A stretch of 64,000 nt of DNA from Smittium mucronatum (taxonomy: Eukaryota > Kickxellomycota > Harpellomycetes > Harpellales > Legeriomycetaceae), in NCBI GenBank assembly GCA_001953115.1, contig LSSL01000349.1:26063-90062 (forward strand), in the 5' to 3' direction. The translations under genes were made by a program, and so were the position numbers. A model generated the notes under the pieces. The model did no database searches. It saw only the letters and a list, made by a program, of their open reading frames with translations, and was not told where the DNA came from. Of this stretch, positions 36,851 through 49,231 are shown in pieces; the stretch's first letter is position 1, and each line of letters starts with the position of its first letter.

Positions 36851-39800
36851 CTGATAAAAACATTTCAATAAGATCTCATCGTATAAATTCAATTTTTTAA
36901 AATAAATGATATATTTTCCTTGATACATGACGCTTTTATATTAAATTTTAAAACATTTTAAAGTTAGAAAGCATAGAACTAAGACCAAGATAAAATAAAT
37001 TGGTTAATGTGGAGGTTTAACTGCAAGGGATATTTTTTATTTGAAAAACATGGAGGATTTATCGGTTTTAGTAAGTTTTTTAAAACTTTATTGGTTTGAT
37101 AATGATTTATTTGATATTAAATGCTAATTCACTAGTAAAAAAAGCCTTTAACTGAAAAAAAATTTTCAATATATAAATAATGTCAAATTTACTCATTTCA
37201 ATATTATAATCTGTCATTTTTTTAAATCCTCAATCACAACCAAAACAAAATTTAAATAATAATCAACATATAATTTCTCATTTTTTCTATTCGAAAGTCC
37301 TGAATGTTTGTGATAAAAAAAGTAACAAATTTTTCTTTGAATTCCATATCGAAAAAATCATTCAGTTTCTATTGGATGGAATCAAAAATAGTAAAAGAAT
37401 AGAAAAATCGATTTTTTTCGTGACTTTTAAAAATGACAGATTTTCATTTGAAAATAAATCAAAAAGATAGATTGTTGTTATGTTAACCCAATAAACTTCA
37501 AATTTGTGGCTATTTGAAAAATTATCGGAAAATTATCAAAATGACCGCTTTTTTTTTAAATTGATACTAAAATACTTTTATTCTTTTTTAAAACAATTTT
37601 AATAAAGCGGGGCTATAGTAGTCCACATTCTGGTTTTTACTTGTTCTTAACATGTATAAAAATATATAAGGACCGTGTATTACGTTAAATAGAGAGGGGA
37701 GTTGGAGACTCTCATTCTTTTTTAGACCGCCTCATTAATGATATGGGTGTATGTTAAACTAGATGAAATGGAAGAAATAGAATAAAAATATTAAAAGGGG
37801 TTTAATATATTTAGAGTTAGATGTTTAATTTTTCTAATCATGATTCAAATATCGGTACATATTTAATATAAAATTATAGATAAATATAGGCATGCAATAC
37901 ATAATTCCAGATTTATTTTGATCGAAAATATAATAAAGTTTATGAGAAAAATACTTAAAAGTTAGCTAAGTTTAAGACTAAATTCATTTAAAAATTATTT
38001 GAGAGTTCTTTTTATTTAAATCTAAAAGTTCTCACAGTAAGGGAAATTAACTTTCAAAAAATATTAATTATGATATTTATTCATGAAAATTTTCTTTAAT
38101 CGTAAAAAAAAGCTTATAAGGCTTTTTTATTTTCTTGAAAAATCTGAAGATTTCTTTAAATTCTATGTTTCCGGATTTTAAGTGAGATAATTAGTTTAAA
38201 ATCGATTTTTTAATATCTCGTTCTCTATTAATAAATCATACCATAATAGGAAGAATTATCGTGGCCCTATAATTATGTTTTTTATTCACTTCTATTTTTG
38301 TGTGAGGAAGTATTTTTCATATGTAGAAGAGTTTTTCGAGTACTTGAAACCAACCTGGTAACAATACTTTGAGGTAAAGATTTCCGTAAAAATAAAATAA
38401 TAAACTTTGCTTTGGTCTTTGAAATGAGAACAATATCAGTCTGGTAAATATAATTTGAGTTAAATATTTCAATAAAAAATTGAATAAGAATTATTCAATT
38501 TTTATATATGTTCTATTCTTCCAGTCCTTCTGTTTAAAATGTATTTTATCGATAGCAAATTATTTTTAATAAGAAATTTAATTTTATTAGTCGAAATTCG
38601 GTTTAAAGCTATTCTTTAAATGTTATAAGATTTTTATCCTTACGGCAATACTCGAAATTATTCCTCTTAGCTTCTAAAATTTATAAATAAAGTAATGATA
38701 CCGCAGTAAATAGAGTTTCTTGGCACAGGTATATATAATAAAGAAAATAATCATAGAAAGTATCTGGTTTACATATCTGGTTTTACACTGAATGACTCGA
38801 TAACCAAAATATATGATACTATGCAATCTGCTTCGGAACAATCTAGATACCCAGGTCATAAAATCATAGTAATTCATCACAAGGTTAAGAATTCTTAATC
38901 TAACTATCCTTAAACCCCGAATACTGCACCTGAATAATAATCCTAGACGCAGAATAAAGAAAAAGAATCCCTTAGGTAAAACCCAGTTAAAAATCTAATC
39001 ACTGTTTTATTTATTTATTTCAATAAATTTGTAAAATGTAAAAAAATTAAAAAAATGTTATTTGAATTATTCCAATGGTTACCAAAGTACCTTTGCTCCC
39101 AACTGCTGGATAATTCAGGCTATATAAGATAACCTGAGCTAGAGAAATTATCTCACGTTAAATTTTTTGCTAGCATCATTATGATAACATAAAATATAAC
39201 AAAAAAAAAGTCAGTTTCTTTTCTCTTTTTTTTGAAAAAAATAACTGGAATTTTGAGGCTTTTTCTCAGAATTAAACATTAAAAATATATTATTTTGAAA
39301 ATAATTACTAATCTTTAAAAATCAATACTCTAATTATTTTATGAATACCGATACCAAAAAATGTATAGGTGTAAGGAGCCTAATGATGCCGGATTAAACT
39401 AAGGAAATGATTTATTTTGAATAAGATATAAAGGAAAACAAGGAATAAACGAATAAAACTAATTGAAAAGCTTGAATTACAAAAAGTGGGAATGCAAGCT
39501 GTTTATGTAGCTATGAACTAAATAGGAAATAGCTATGATTAATTGTTAAAAAATAAGGCGATTTATGTGGCCAATATTGATTGGGTCATTAAAAATAGGT
39601 TTAATTTAGACAGTGATAAAATAAAAAGAAAAAAGAAAAATATAACTTGAACCAGTTTTTTTCAAGGCCGTAAATATCGTTTATAGTAATAAATAGCTGA
39701 AATAGGTATTTTTTACTATCAGTCATAGTTTGAAAATGTTTTTTAGCATAAAGTAATTTCCAAACGAAAATCATATATGAATAATCTTGCTAATGCTTTT

Positions 39801-40224
39801 TATCTCGGTAAATATTTTAAAACATCCTTAGTGTTTAGCGTAAAACAAAAATTTGGTATAGCCGCCAGTTTTAAAACACCTGTAATTTTAAATACAATAA
39901 AAAAAATGGTTAAAAAAACGACCTCCTTAAAATTTAGCACATTTCCTTATAATCTAAGAAACAGCGTGAAAATAATTTAATCCTCCAGAAAATTTTTTTC
40001 AGAAATTTATTTGATGAATAAAAGAATGAAGCAGCCATCAAAAAAAAAATCAATAAAATTGGTCAATAAGCAGTTAAAAATCAACTAGAATAATAAATGG
40101 TTGCAATATGGATGTATTTTCAGTATATGTTTTTTTGTATCACATAATTTTATTGAAAGATAAAAACATTAAAATCTATATTAAAAAAATATCAAATAAA
40201 CAAAAAAAAAATATATAAATTAAA
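36851..40224. other. A+T-rich intergenic stretch
   Basis: No gene recognised. A slightly richer patch at 38690-38960 contains a 68-codon minus-strand frame with no family signature, and a 67-codon plus-strand frame lies at 39777-39980. Both are probably chance. Confidence 0.5.
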
Positions 40225-40445
40225 ATTGTACTATAAAAAAAGCCCCACTGGTTGGTTACTGGTTGAGAAACTAAGGTAATTGAACACAATCTATTTACTC
40301 AAAGAACAATCCCCCCTTTTATTGCTTCAAGCATGCTGAATGACTAAGGTTAAGTGAGGTCATGAATTAAGATTTTTTTCAACAAAAAATATTTCATTGA
40401 TGCTATTTAGCTCCTAATAGGAGTCTACAATAATATCAGTGTTAT
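40225..40445 (+). repeat. Dispersed repeat family S, copy S3 (degraded, 5' half)
   Basis: The order AGCCCCACTGGTTGG, TTGAACACAATC (decayed B box), ATTGCTTCAAGCATG, ATGACTAAGGTTA, CATGAATTAAG, TTTCATTGATGC and AGCTCCTAATAGGAG follows copies S1 and S2. Only about the first 220 bp survive. Confidence 0.6.
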
Positions 40446-41556
40446 TGAAAAATTACTCTACGGAACGATATTAGGCGATAAAATTTACTTTAACTATATA
40501 ATTTCTCTATAGGCATAAAGATAATTACATATAAACTTTTCGGTAAAAATAATAAGCTTATTGATAACAAAGATCTTTCAACATAACTCTAATCACAAAA
40601 AAAATTCTTTTTAAAAAAGAAAAAAATGTATATCAAGCCTACAATTCTCATAGATATTTAAATAGGATATCCGATATTTGATCGATTTTTTTTTTCATAT
40701 TTAAAGGATTACAAATGTTTATACAAATATCGAAAGTTGAAAATAAAAACCACAGCTTTATTTAATGAGTTATTTGATTTCTAGTTATAAATAGTTTAGT
40801 TAGTCATAAAATTTATATTTTTTGATTTTTAATTGTCAAGTTTAAAAACATGAAAATTTGCGACCAGCAAAAAATTCGTGCTTTTTTTTTTTCACGCTAT
40901 GCTCTGTAATTTCGGTTATTTAAATGGTAGTAAAGTTCAAAAAATGTGGTTGGGCCTTAATTTTACACGCTGATCCTTTTATTTTGTAGCTCAATGTTAA
41001 ATTTTATTGCTTGAAATATCGCTAACCAAAAACAACCATGCGATGAAATTTTTGAAAGTGTTTATTCTATTAAATTAAATACAGAAGAAAAAAACAATTA
41101 TTTACATTTTATGACATTTTTTTGCATGACTGAAATAAAAAATAAGATAGAGCACTAAAAATACAAAAAATCAACCATGTACCAAATAAAGTGTTATTTT
41201 AAGAATTAGTTTTTAATATTGAATTCAAAAGAGGTTTCAAGATGTAATGAATAAAAAATGGTAGATTTTCAACAATTTTGTGAGTTATAATTATATTTTT
41301 CCTAAAAATAATTACCGAAAAATATAGATATCATCATAAAATAAATTAATTCGAAACACCCAATTCACAACAAGAATTGAAAAGAATTCATAGTATAAAA
41401 AGATGGGTATATTAATACAAAAAAAATAGGCTAAATACAAAAGATGAAATTAAAAGAAAGTTAGACCGAAATATACTTGAAAAAAGATACCCTATAAGCA
41501 TTTACTATGCATTGCTACTTATGTATTGGTAAAATAAATTTTATGAATTGTTTTGT
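40446..41556. other. Intergenic, nothing recognised
   Basis: A+T-rich, with short chance frames only. Confidence 0.55.
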
Positions 41557-41728
41557 TTAACCCTTTCCGGTTCCTACTATTTGCGTTATACCCATTTCAT
41601 TATATTAAAGATACCAATTATCCCAGTTTATCGATTCATCCAATAGTATACAAACATTTCGATGTAATAATAACATTGAACAAAAAATAGAAGTCATTTT
41701 TGTACTATCGACCCTGAAAGGGTTAAAA
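41557..41728. mobile_element. MITE-like element, family B, copy B6
   Basis: Left end TTTAACCCTTTCCGGTTCC and right end CGACCCTGAAAGGGTTAAAA form terminal inverted repeats around ~170 bp. The interior, read in reverse, carries the family landmark TACAAAAATGACTTC. TTAA flanks both ends. Best-preserved family B copy. Confidence 0.7.
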
Positions 41729-42196
41729 GAGGAGGTTGTGTAGGTTTAAATGGTTAAAAAGCTAATTTTGCTATTATATGTAGAAGTTTCCTAAAAGACT
41801 ATTTGCTGTAGGTATATTAAAGAAAAAAATTTAGCCATTAAAACCAACTTGATTATTTTATTGGCTTATTTTGAAAATATAGCCTTTTGGAAAAAGATTG
41901 TCAGATAATTTAATTAGGATAAATCAGAATTCTCTGATTCCAAAAATAAATGTCAGGTTTCCATTAGAAATGTCAGATTTTAATTTATAATTGGCAGGTT
42001 AATAATATATTACCGTTTTTCAATTATAGTTTGATTAATCCTTTCACTCAATAAACCTGAGTAAATAGTCTCATTTCATTGGCTTTAAATATGCGGAATC
42101 AGAGATGTTTTTCTACGAATCTATTTTATAGTGCAATCTCTTAGCAGAATTATTATTCAATCTTGATAACCGTTAGACCTTCCGTACTATTTTAGA

Positions 42197-42343
42197 ATGA
42201 TATGGTTTAAGTCTCCCACATTATCCGCCTCCCCGAGAAGATATTTGCCCAATTCTTTCAGTCTACCGACATTCACTGCTCATATTACGATAAGGAATAC
42301 CCTAAAGCGCGGAAAACCTCAAGTTATAATTTTATACTCCACT
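42197..42343 (+). other. Putative mitochondrial targeting leader of ValRS
   Basis: The first 49 residues contain seven Lys/Arg, many Ser/Thr/Pro and no Asp or Glu; the first acidic residue is E50. This composition is typical of mitochondrial presequences. The conserved core of the enzyme begins right after it (YQP at 52-54). In Saccharomyces a single VAS1 gene supplies both compartments. Here no in-frame Met lies between residues 1 and 61, and M62 would already remove part of the conserved W..YW region. Confidence 0.65.
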
Positions 42344-45300
42344 GAAGGATATCAGCCCGTAAATCAATTTTTTTTAAAAATATTTTGCCCCAATTAATTA
42401 ATTAATTAATTTTATTAATTTGCTTAAAGGGGAAGATAGAGCCAAAATGGATGGAGTATTGGAATTCAAAAAGTAACTATTTTATTATACAGATAAACTT
42501 TATTATCTTTTTAAAAAAATCGTTAAAATTTATGTATAGAACTATATGAGCCTAAGGCTATCGATAATTCGAAAGTCGATAAAACTTTTAACATGCTTGC
42601 ACCCCCTCCAAACATTACAGGAGCGCTTCATTTGGGTCATGCAATGACAGCCTCAATCCAAGTAAAGTTTTTAATTAAATACTTATTTGTTTTCATTTTT
42701 AAAAAGTTCGTTCATAGGACGCATATTCCAGATGGTACAGAATGAAAGGATATCAAGTCAATTGGGTTCCAGGGACTGATCATGCTGGAATATCGACTCA
42801 AGTTATAGTTGAGAAGGATTTGCTTAAGAAAAGTGGCGTAAGTATATCTGTAGTTTTTTTTCCATTTTAATTGTTATTTCAAAATTTCCATTATGTTAAT
42901 CACTTTTTTTAGGTCTCTAGACATCAAATAGGTCGCGAGGAATTTTTGAATCAAGTTTGGGTTTGGAAGAATAACAAAGAATCTGTTATTACTCAGCAAC
43001 AAGTAGATAAACACTTCCGTGATATTTTTCCATTTTCAATATTGTATTTAATATTTTAATTTAATTTCAGAAAAGAATGGGCGCTTCAATGAATTGGGAC
43101 AGAGAATATTTTACAATGGATTCACAACACTCCGATGTTGTGAGAGACGCTTTTATAAAACTTTTTAATGACGGTCTCATATATCGAGAAACAAAGATAG
43201 TTAATTGGTGCTGTTCTTTACAGAGTGTGATCTCAGATATTGAGGTTATTTTCATTCTTATTTATAAACAAGCTGCTTTACAGAAAATTTATTACTTTTT
43301 AGGTTGACCACATCGAATTGAATTCTCCGACTCTTATCGCTGTTCCAAACCATAAATCGAAGTATCTTTTACTCATAATCACTTTTATTTAATTCATTTA
43401 AACCATTGGAGCCCAATTTTTTTTTTTTAGAGTCTTATTCGGAGTTTTATATAAATTCAAATATAAGGTGGTTGATTATGAAGGAAATCAGATAGGGCTC
43501 ATAGATGTTGATACCACTAGACCCGAAACAATACTAGGTGATGCTGCCATAGCGGTTCATCCAATGGATACTAGATATAAAGTAATCATAGCCTCAAATA
43601 AAACTAATCTTTTCAAGTTTTTTTTGTAGTTATATTATACATTTCATGGATGTTTCAATCTTGATATATTTTTAAATACAGAAATTCCACGGGGGTTACT
43701 GTATTCACCCTATTTCTAATGAACTTATTCCAATTATCCTGGATGATGTTCTTGTCGATATGAATTTCGGCACTGGTGCCGTCAAAGTCACCCCTTGCCA
43801 CGATTTGAATGATTATTATTGCGGAAAAAGACATAATTTAAAATCCACTTCTATTTTTGATTCCTATGGTAGAATTGAATGCGAATCTTCAAACTCTAAA
43901 ATGTTCAATGTAAAATATTTTTTTATTTTAAAAACACAATCCCTATATGCTTTGTTTATATTTTAATTGCGTTTTGAACTTATTAATAAGGGTTTATCTA
44001 GATGGGATGCACGTGCCTCTATTATAAAATATATGGATAGGTTGGGTTTGTATAAGGGCAATTCATCCGATAATAAAACAGATTTCAGTACTTCAATCTC
44101 AGTTTGCTCAAGAAGTGGTGACATAATAGAACCGATGTTGCTTCCGCAATGGTACATAAAAATGGAAAATCTAGCAGCAGAATCCATAAGTTATGTCAAG
44201 AATCAAAGTTTAACGATAATTCCTAGCAGGTTTGAGGTTGAATGGTTCAAATGGCTTGAGAATATTCAGGATTGGTGCGTCTCCAGACAATTGTGGTGGG
44301 GACACAGAATACCTGCTTATAAAATAATTCTTAATAACGATTTATTGTCTAATACGAAAATCGACTACAATGCTCCTTCAGAATGTAAAAAAATCATTAT
44401 TATCAAATTTAAGATAGTCTAAGCTAATTATATTATATTATATTATATTATATTATATTATATTATATTATATTATATTTTATTTTTAGTTTGGGTAGCT
44501 GCTCGATCTTTAGGTGAGGCATCTGATTTAGCAATCCAACGACTTCAAAAACATGGAAAATTCAGTAAATCAGATTTACAAATCATTCAGGTACAATTTT
44601 CTTGATTTTTTTGGCATTATGGTTTCGTAATGTAGATAAAATATAGGATTCCGATGTTCTTGACACATGGTTTTCTTCTGGATTGTTACCTCTATCTGTT
44701 TTCAATTCTGATGGAGTATCTGACCCTCTCTTAAGATCTCATAAAAAGGTATCTTTGATAAATTCTTTTACCGGATATATTTATATTATTTAAAATTGGC
44801 ATTTCAATAGGAACTGTCCCAGATGCTAGAAACTGGGAATGACATCTTGTTCTTTTGGGTTGCAAGAATGTCTATGCTTTGCAGTTACTTTTCTGGAGTT
44901 CCGCCGTTTAAAACCGTTTTACTTCATCCCATGGTATTTATTCATTTTTTTTCTTATTTCATATTTATTTCTCCAAAAATTAAAATCATTTCAAATTAAG
45001 ATTAGAGATAGTTTTGGAAGGAAGATGTCAAAATCTCTCGGCAATGTTTTGGATCCATTAGATGTGATTAATGGTGCATCTTTGTCGCAGCTTAAAAATA
45101 CCATCACTTCTGGGCTATTAAATGAAAAAGAAAAAAAAAAGTAATTTTGCATTTGTTTTATCAGCTATTCCTTATATCCGTATCAGATTTTTTTCATCTC
45201 ATTTCATCTTTAATTCGCATGATTTAGGAGTCTAGATAATCTAGAAAAAGAATTTCCAAACGGGATCAATGAATATGGGGCTGATTCGTTAAGGATGGCT

Positions 45301-46874
45301 CTAATTATTTATTCATCACAAGTATCTTTTAAACACATTATCTTCTTTTTAAAATTTTTTTCTTAATCATAAATCATTATTATAAATAGATTCAAATAAA
45401 CGTCAATATGTCAAGCATTGATTCAGCATATAGTTATGTGAATAAGATTTGGAACGTATTCAATTTTTTAAGTGATCATTATGATAAAAATGAACAGAAA
45501 ATTAATGAATATCTGTCACGAGGGGAACTCAAGCTTGGTAACTTATCTATTTACAATAAGAATCTATTATCAAGGCTCTATAATGCAACAACAAAGATTC
45601 AAGGGTATTTGGAAAGTCACCGTGTTGGTCTCGCAGCAGAATATGCCAGAACCTTTTTGTTAAAAGATGTGTGCGAATCTTTTATTGATATCGTAAAGCC
45701 TGTGTTCTTTGAAAAAATAAACTCATTTTCTCAGGTATTTTATAATATAATATGTTATTTTTTTCTTTCTAGAATTTTAATCCATTTAATAAACTTTATT
45801 ATTAGGGAATCGAGCAGCATTTTTGCATACTGTATTTCGTTTTTGAATCATATTTAAGGCTTATACATCCATTTGTACCTTTTGTTTCTGAAGAGCTATA
45901 TGAAAAGCTTGTTAACATCCCAGTTTTTTATCCTAGTATCATCAAAGGTATTTTTTCTTTATAAAAGCATATTAAAACAATTTTTTACACTTTGTTGACT
46001 TTTTAGGCGTTTTACCAAAATCTAGACCATATATTTATGTTAAAAATGAGTCTTCGGTTATGACAATGAGCTACCCTGAAGTCTCAACATTCGAAATCTT
46101 TTTTGATTTAAGATCTGAAAAGATATCAAGTTTCGTTTCTGAAATAATAAAAAACATTCGAATGATTCGTCAAACAAAAAAAATTCCTAGCACTGATTTT
46201 TTTTCATTTGTGAAAGTTAAACTATTCAACGAATCTGAAGCTTTTGTTAATAAACCAATTGAGACCCAGAATATAAGCTTTACTACCTCAGAAACTGATA
46301 GTTTTGTTTTCGAATCAGAATTAGCACCAATAACCGATCAGTTCAAAAGTATAATTGAATATCACGGAAAAATAAAGTGCTTATCTATTCATTGGTACGA
46401 AAAAGCTGATGTGAGTAATATTTCTTTTTTTTGATGTTATATAATTTTTTAATTAATCATAATCTGCGCATTATTAGGAGAATAATTCTTTATTGAATAG
46501 TGAAGATTTTGAAGGTTTGGAATACCGCGTTTCTCAAAATGTTCGTATTCATATTCCTATCATTCCAGAACCAAAGCGCTCGAGTGAATCTATACCTTCA
46601 AATAAAATCAGCCCAAATGAGGTTATAAAATTCAAGGAACATCTTTCTAAATTGACTTCTCAGCTGGAAGTCATCGAATCCAAGAGATCGAACCCCAAAT
46701 ACATAGAAAACGCATCCATTAAATCAAAAGAATCCGATGAGTAAGCCACCACTTATAATATATTTGGTTTTTAGTTTTTTAATATTTTTTTACGTCTATT
46801 TTTTTAGAAAGAAATTGTCCGAAATAATCAGAAAAATAGACAGAATTCAAAAAAAAATCGACCAAGCTCAATGA
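42197..46874 (+). CDS. VAS1: Valyl-tRNA synthetase, 20 exons, 1,107 aa
   Basis: Class I synthetase charging tRNA-Val with valine in the cytosol and probably mitochondria. All 20 exons join in frame to 3,324 nt, 1,107 residues plus TGA, the usual length for fungal ValRS. Signatures: a basic leader (1-49), YQP...W at 52-61, APPPNITG with HLGH at 99-102, [12 protein letters not shown], the editing-domain motifs [17 protein letters not shown] and [56 protein letters not shown], and KMSKS at 631-635. An anticodon-binding domain follows ([32 protein letters not shown]), then a lysine-rich C-terminal coiled coil (about 1025-1107). The start is the first ATG after an in-frame stop. TTTTAG directly before it could be a 5'UTR intron acceptor. 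No inactivating change seen. Confidence 0.95.
44427..44479. repeat. Pentanucleotide (TATTA)n microsatellite in ValRS intron 10
   Basis: About ten uninterrupted TATTA units fill the middle of the longest intron (44385-44489). Intron length here may be polymorphic between individuals. Confidence 0.92.
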
Positions 46875-49052
46875 TTTTTGATTAGCCGGATTTGTGTTTC
46901 TTTAAAATAATTTATTTTAGTGTTTTCATCTTTTTTGTTTGTTTTGATTTCAGTTTTAACTTATTATGTCTTTTTTTTTCGCGCAAATCGCTAATCTGTA
47001 CTGAGATGATTGTTTTTAATTCAATTTAACTTTATTGTCTAAATTTTAGAGTATCTTTTTACAAAAATTTTATTGAAAAAAAATAAAATTTTCTTTATAC
47101 TGGCAATAAAATATACAGAAAAGTCAAAAAATTTCGATTCAAAATTTTTTTATAGGAAAGTGGTAAGAATGAGAAAAATCCAATAAAATCAATGGGCCTG
47201 AATAAAATGTAATTTCACCAGATATTACACCAAAAAATCTATCACGTGCATTTCTGCTGTTACGAAGCTTAATAAGCCATATAATTCGATTGTTAAATGT
47301 GAACATAAACCAAAAATGTGGGAATAACATTTATAAAACTAGAAAAGACTCAAAAAAAATATCAGATTAGCCTATATCTGATAAAAATTATAAAATGAAA
47401 ATTTAAAAGCTTCCCCAAGTTGAGATGATTCATTAATTGAACAGAATAGCATTTTCACTATAAATCCATTTAATAAAGCAACAGAGATGGGTGTAATATC
47501 AAATTAAAATACTATTCTTTTTATATCTGAAAATATCTTAAAATTAAAATCCATTGAATTTTTTTTTTAGAGTTTTATAAATTAACCATGATACTATTAG
47601 ATATCTTGAGAACCAATATGCCATAATGTAGTGCCTGGCTCAAAAAAAAAGAAGGAAACTTATAGAATCTGAATAACTACTTTCTCATATCACCCATTAA
47701 AATCTATAGAATTTTAGGTGATTTATTTTAAAAAAACTATCATTAATAGGTTAAAAACATCAATTTTATACAAAAAAATGTCGGACTCAGATCCTTGGAG
47801 ATATTCGACTGTAAGCTATTGTATTTTAATACTCATGAAAATTCCAATAATAAACCAACGAAAAATTCATCTGAGCAATCATAATTATGAGTTTTGATAA
47901 ATAAAAATCCATTATTTAGCACAAATATGGCTACGATAAGAAAATAAACTCATTTCATAGAAATCAACTTCTTCAAATTTTTTTTTTTTCAAATGTATAG
48001 ATTTTTAAAAGGATTAATTTTCAAAGAGATTAACCCATAAAGGCACTAATTTGCAAAGATAGAAGAATTTAAAATAAATTTATTTAAAAAAATTTATTAT
48101 ATCAGTGATATTAAAAAAGGTTCATCAGAAAGATTCGAATACCATAGTTAAAATTTAAAATAAAAATTCACTTTAATTAAACTTCAAAGGAAAACAAAAC
48201 TTCAGATAATGATTAAAATTCATTAAAAATTCATTAAATTTCTTAAACTAAATTTTATACAGCTTTTAAATAATTTTTTTTGATACTAAAGATACACAAA
48301 AATGCTAATTCTTTAATTCATCTAACAATTTTTTCATCTATTCTTCTAACACTACTCTTAATATTTCTTAGTATAAAAAAACATCAAAATTTCTCAAAAT
48401 CAAAAAAAGAATACTAAAAATCAAAGCAAAATAAAAAATTAGCGTGTGACAGGGATTAATTGAATTTTTAATTGTAAAATTAAATTAGTGTGACCACAAA
48501 TTTTTTTGAAAGCTTTCAGGAAGTTTCTGGGAAACATTTGAAAAAAGCTAAAGCTTATAGGGATAGCATAACTTTTATAATGAAGTCCTCTAAAGAACAA
48601 GAAAATCCTCAGCTCATATATATATATATATATATACGAAGATCTAAAATATAAAAATACTTTTTTATTTTTATAGGATATGCGGAGTGTTTTTAAAACC
48701 TATCCTTCAAGATTAAGAATAAAAATTTTGTTCCAAAAGTTTAGGTGTATTACAAGAAAAAATTTATGGATTAATTATCATCTATTTAATTTCTCCCTTT
48801 TTTTTTCATTAAATCATTTGAAAAATACACTTAAATTTTAAGAATTTTTTTTTCTTTTTATATTTTTTGCATGTGAAATCCCCTTGAGCATTTTTTAATT
48901 AGGTATATTTGGTGTTATATTAGTCATTTTTTGAAAAATAAAAATTATTAATGGAATAAATCTACTAAAATTAAGATGTAAAGTACGGAAAATTGAATAT
49001 TTATTATTCTCTGATAATTTGTATTTAGAGTTTTTTTTAGAAACAATAACAT
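46875..49052. other. Downstream of ValRS: 3'UTR, then intergenic
   Basis: T-rich sequence follows the stop, with AATAAAATT at about 47082 as a possible polyadenylation signal. Beyond it no gene is recognised. A (TA)n run lies at 48616-48636. Confidence 0.5.
48616..48636. repeat. (TA)n microsatellite
   Basis: About ten uninterrupted TA units. Confidence 0.88.
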
Positions 49053-49231
49053 TGTTAACCTTTTCTCGACCGGTGGTCCATTTTGTACCATTTCCGTACC
49101 AAAATTTATGCTAATTTGATTTTCGATTTTATATTATAAATTATATTGGTAAAAAATTAAAAAATTTCAAAATATATAATAAATTTAATAATCGGAATAC
49201 TTAATATATATGGAGACGAAAGGGTTAATTA
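49053..49231. mobile_element. MITE-like element, family B, copy B7
   Basis: Left end GTTAACCTTTTCTCGACCGG and right end GGAGACGAAAGGGTTAATTA are inverted relative to each other, around a ~180 bp A+T-rich body with GTACCAAAAT-type landmarks. More diverged than B6. Confidence 0.55.

Larger units (their letters stand above)
42197..46874 (+). other. VAS1: Exon-intron structure of the valyl-tRNA synthetase gene
   Basis: Exons: 42197-42358, 42430-42472, 42540-42661, 42718-42837, 42913-43002, 43071-43244, 43303-43361, 43431-43581, 43682-43909, 43991-44384, 44490-44590, 44647-44748, 44811-44933, 45001-45140, 45228-45321, 45390-45734, 45806-45947, 46007-46410, 46478-46740, 46808-46874. All 19 introns (56-105 bp) are GT-AG. 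Acceptors are TAG in 14, AAG in 3 (introns 1, 9, 13) and CAG in 2. Seventeen donors begin GTA; the exceptions are GTTATT (intron 6) and GTGAGT (intron 18). Phases agree at every junction. Introns 1 and 9 are the least certain; both are supported by alignment-type spacing (YQP-GKIEPKW and [11 protein letters not shown]). Confidence 0.88.

Noticed and set aside
38674..38880. 68-codon minus-strand frame
   Set aside because: No recognisable motif, and no flanking exons with consistent splice sites.
39777..39980. 67-codon frame with a lysine-rich sequence
   Set aside because: No family signature, splice partner or repeat relationship; composition is as expected from A+T-rich DNA.
41850..41905. 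Possible extra DIRS terminal-repeat fragment (GATTATTTTATTGGCTTATT)
   Set aside because: The match is limited to ~40 A+T-rich bases and could be chance.
43910..43990. Read-through of ValRS intron 9, and a start at 43967 for the next exon
   Set aside because: A GT-AAG intron restores the conserved [11 protein letters not shown] junction, and 43967 is TTG, not ATG.
43963..44187. Minus-strand frame of 74 codons
   Set aside because: Antisense shadow of ValRS exon 10.
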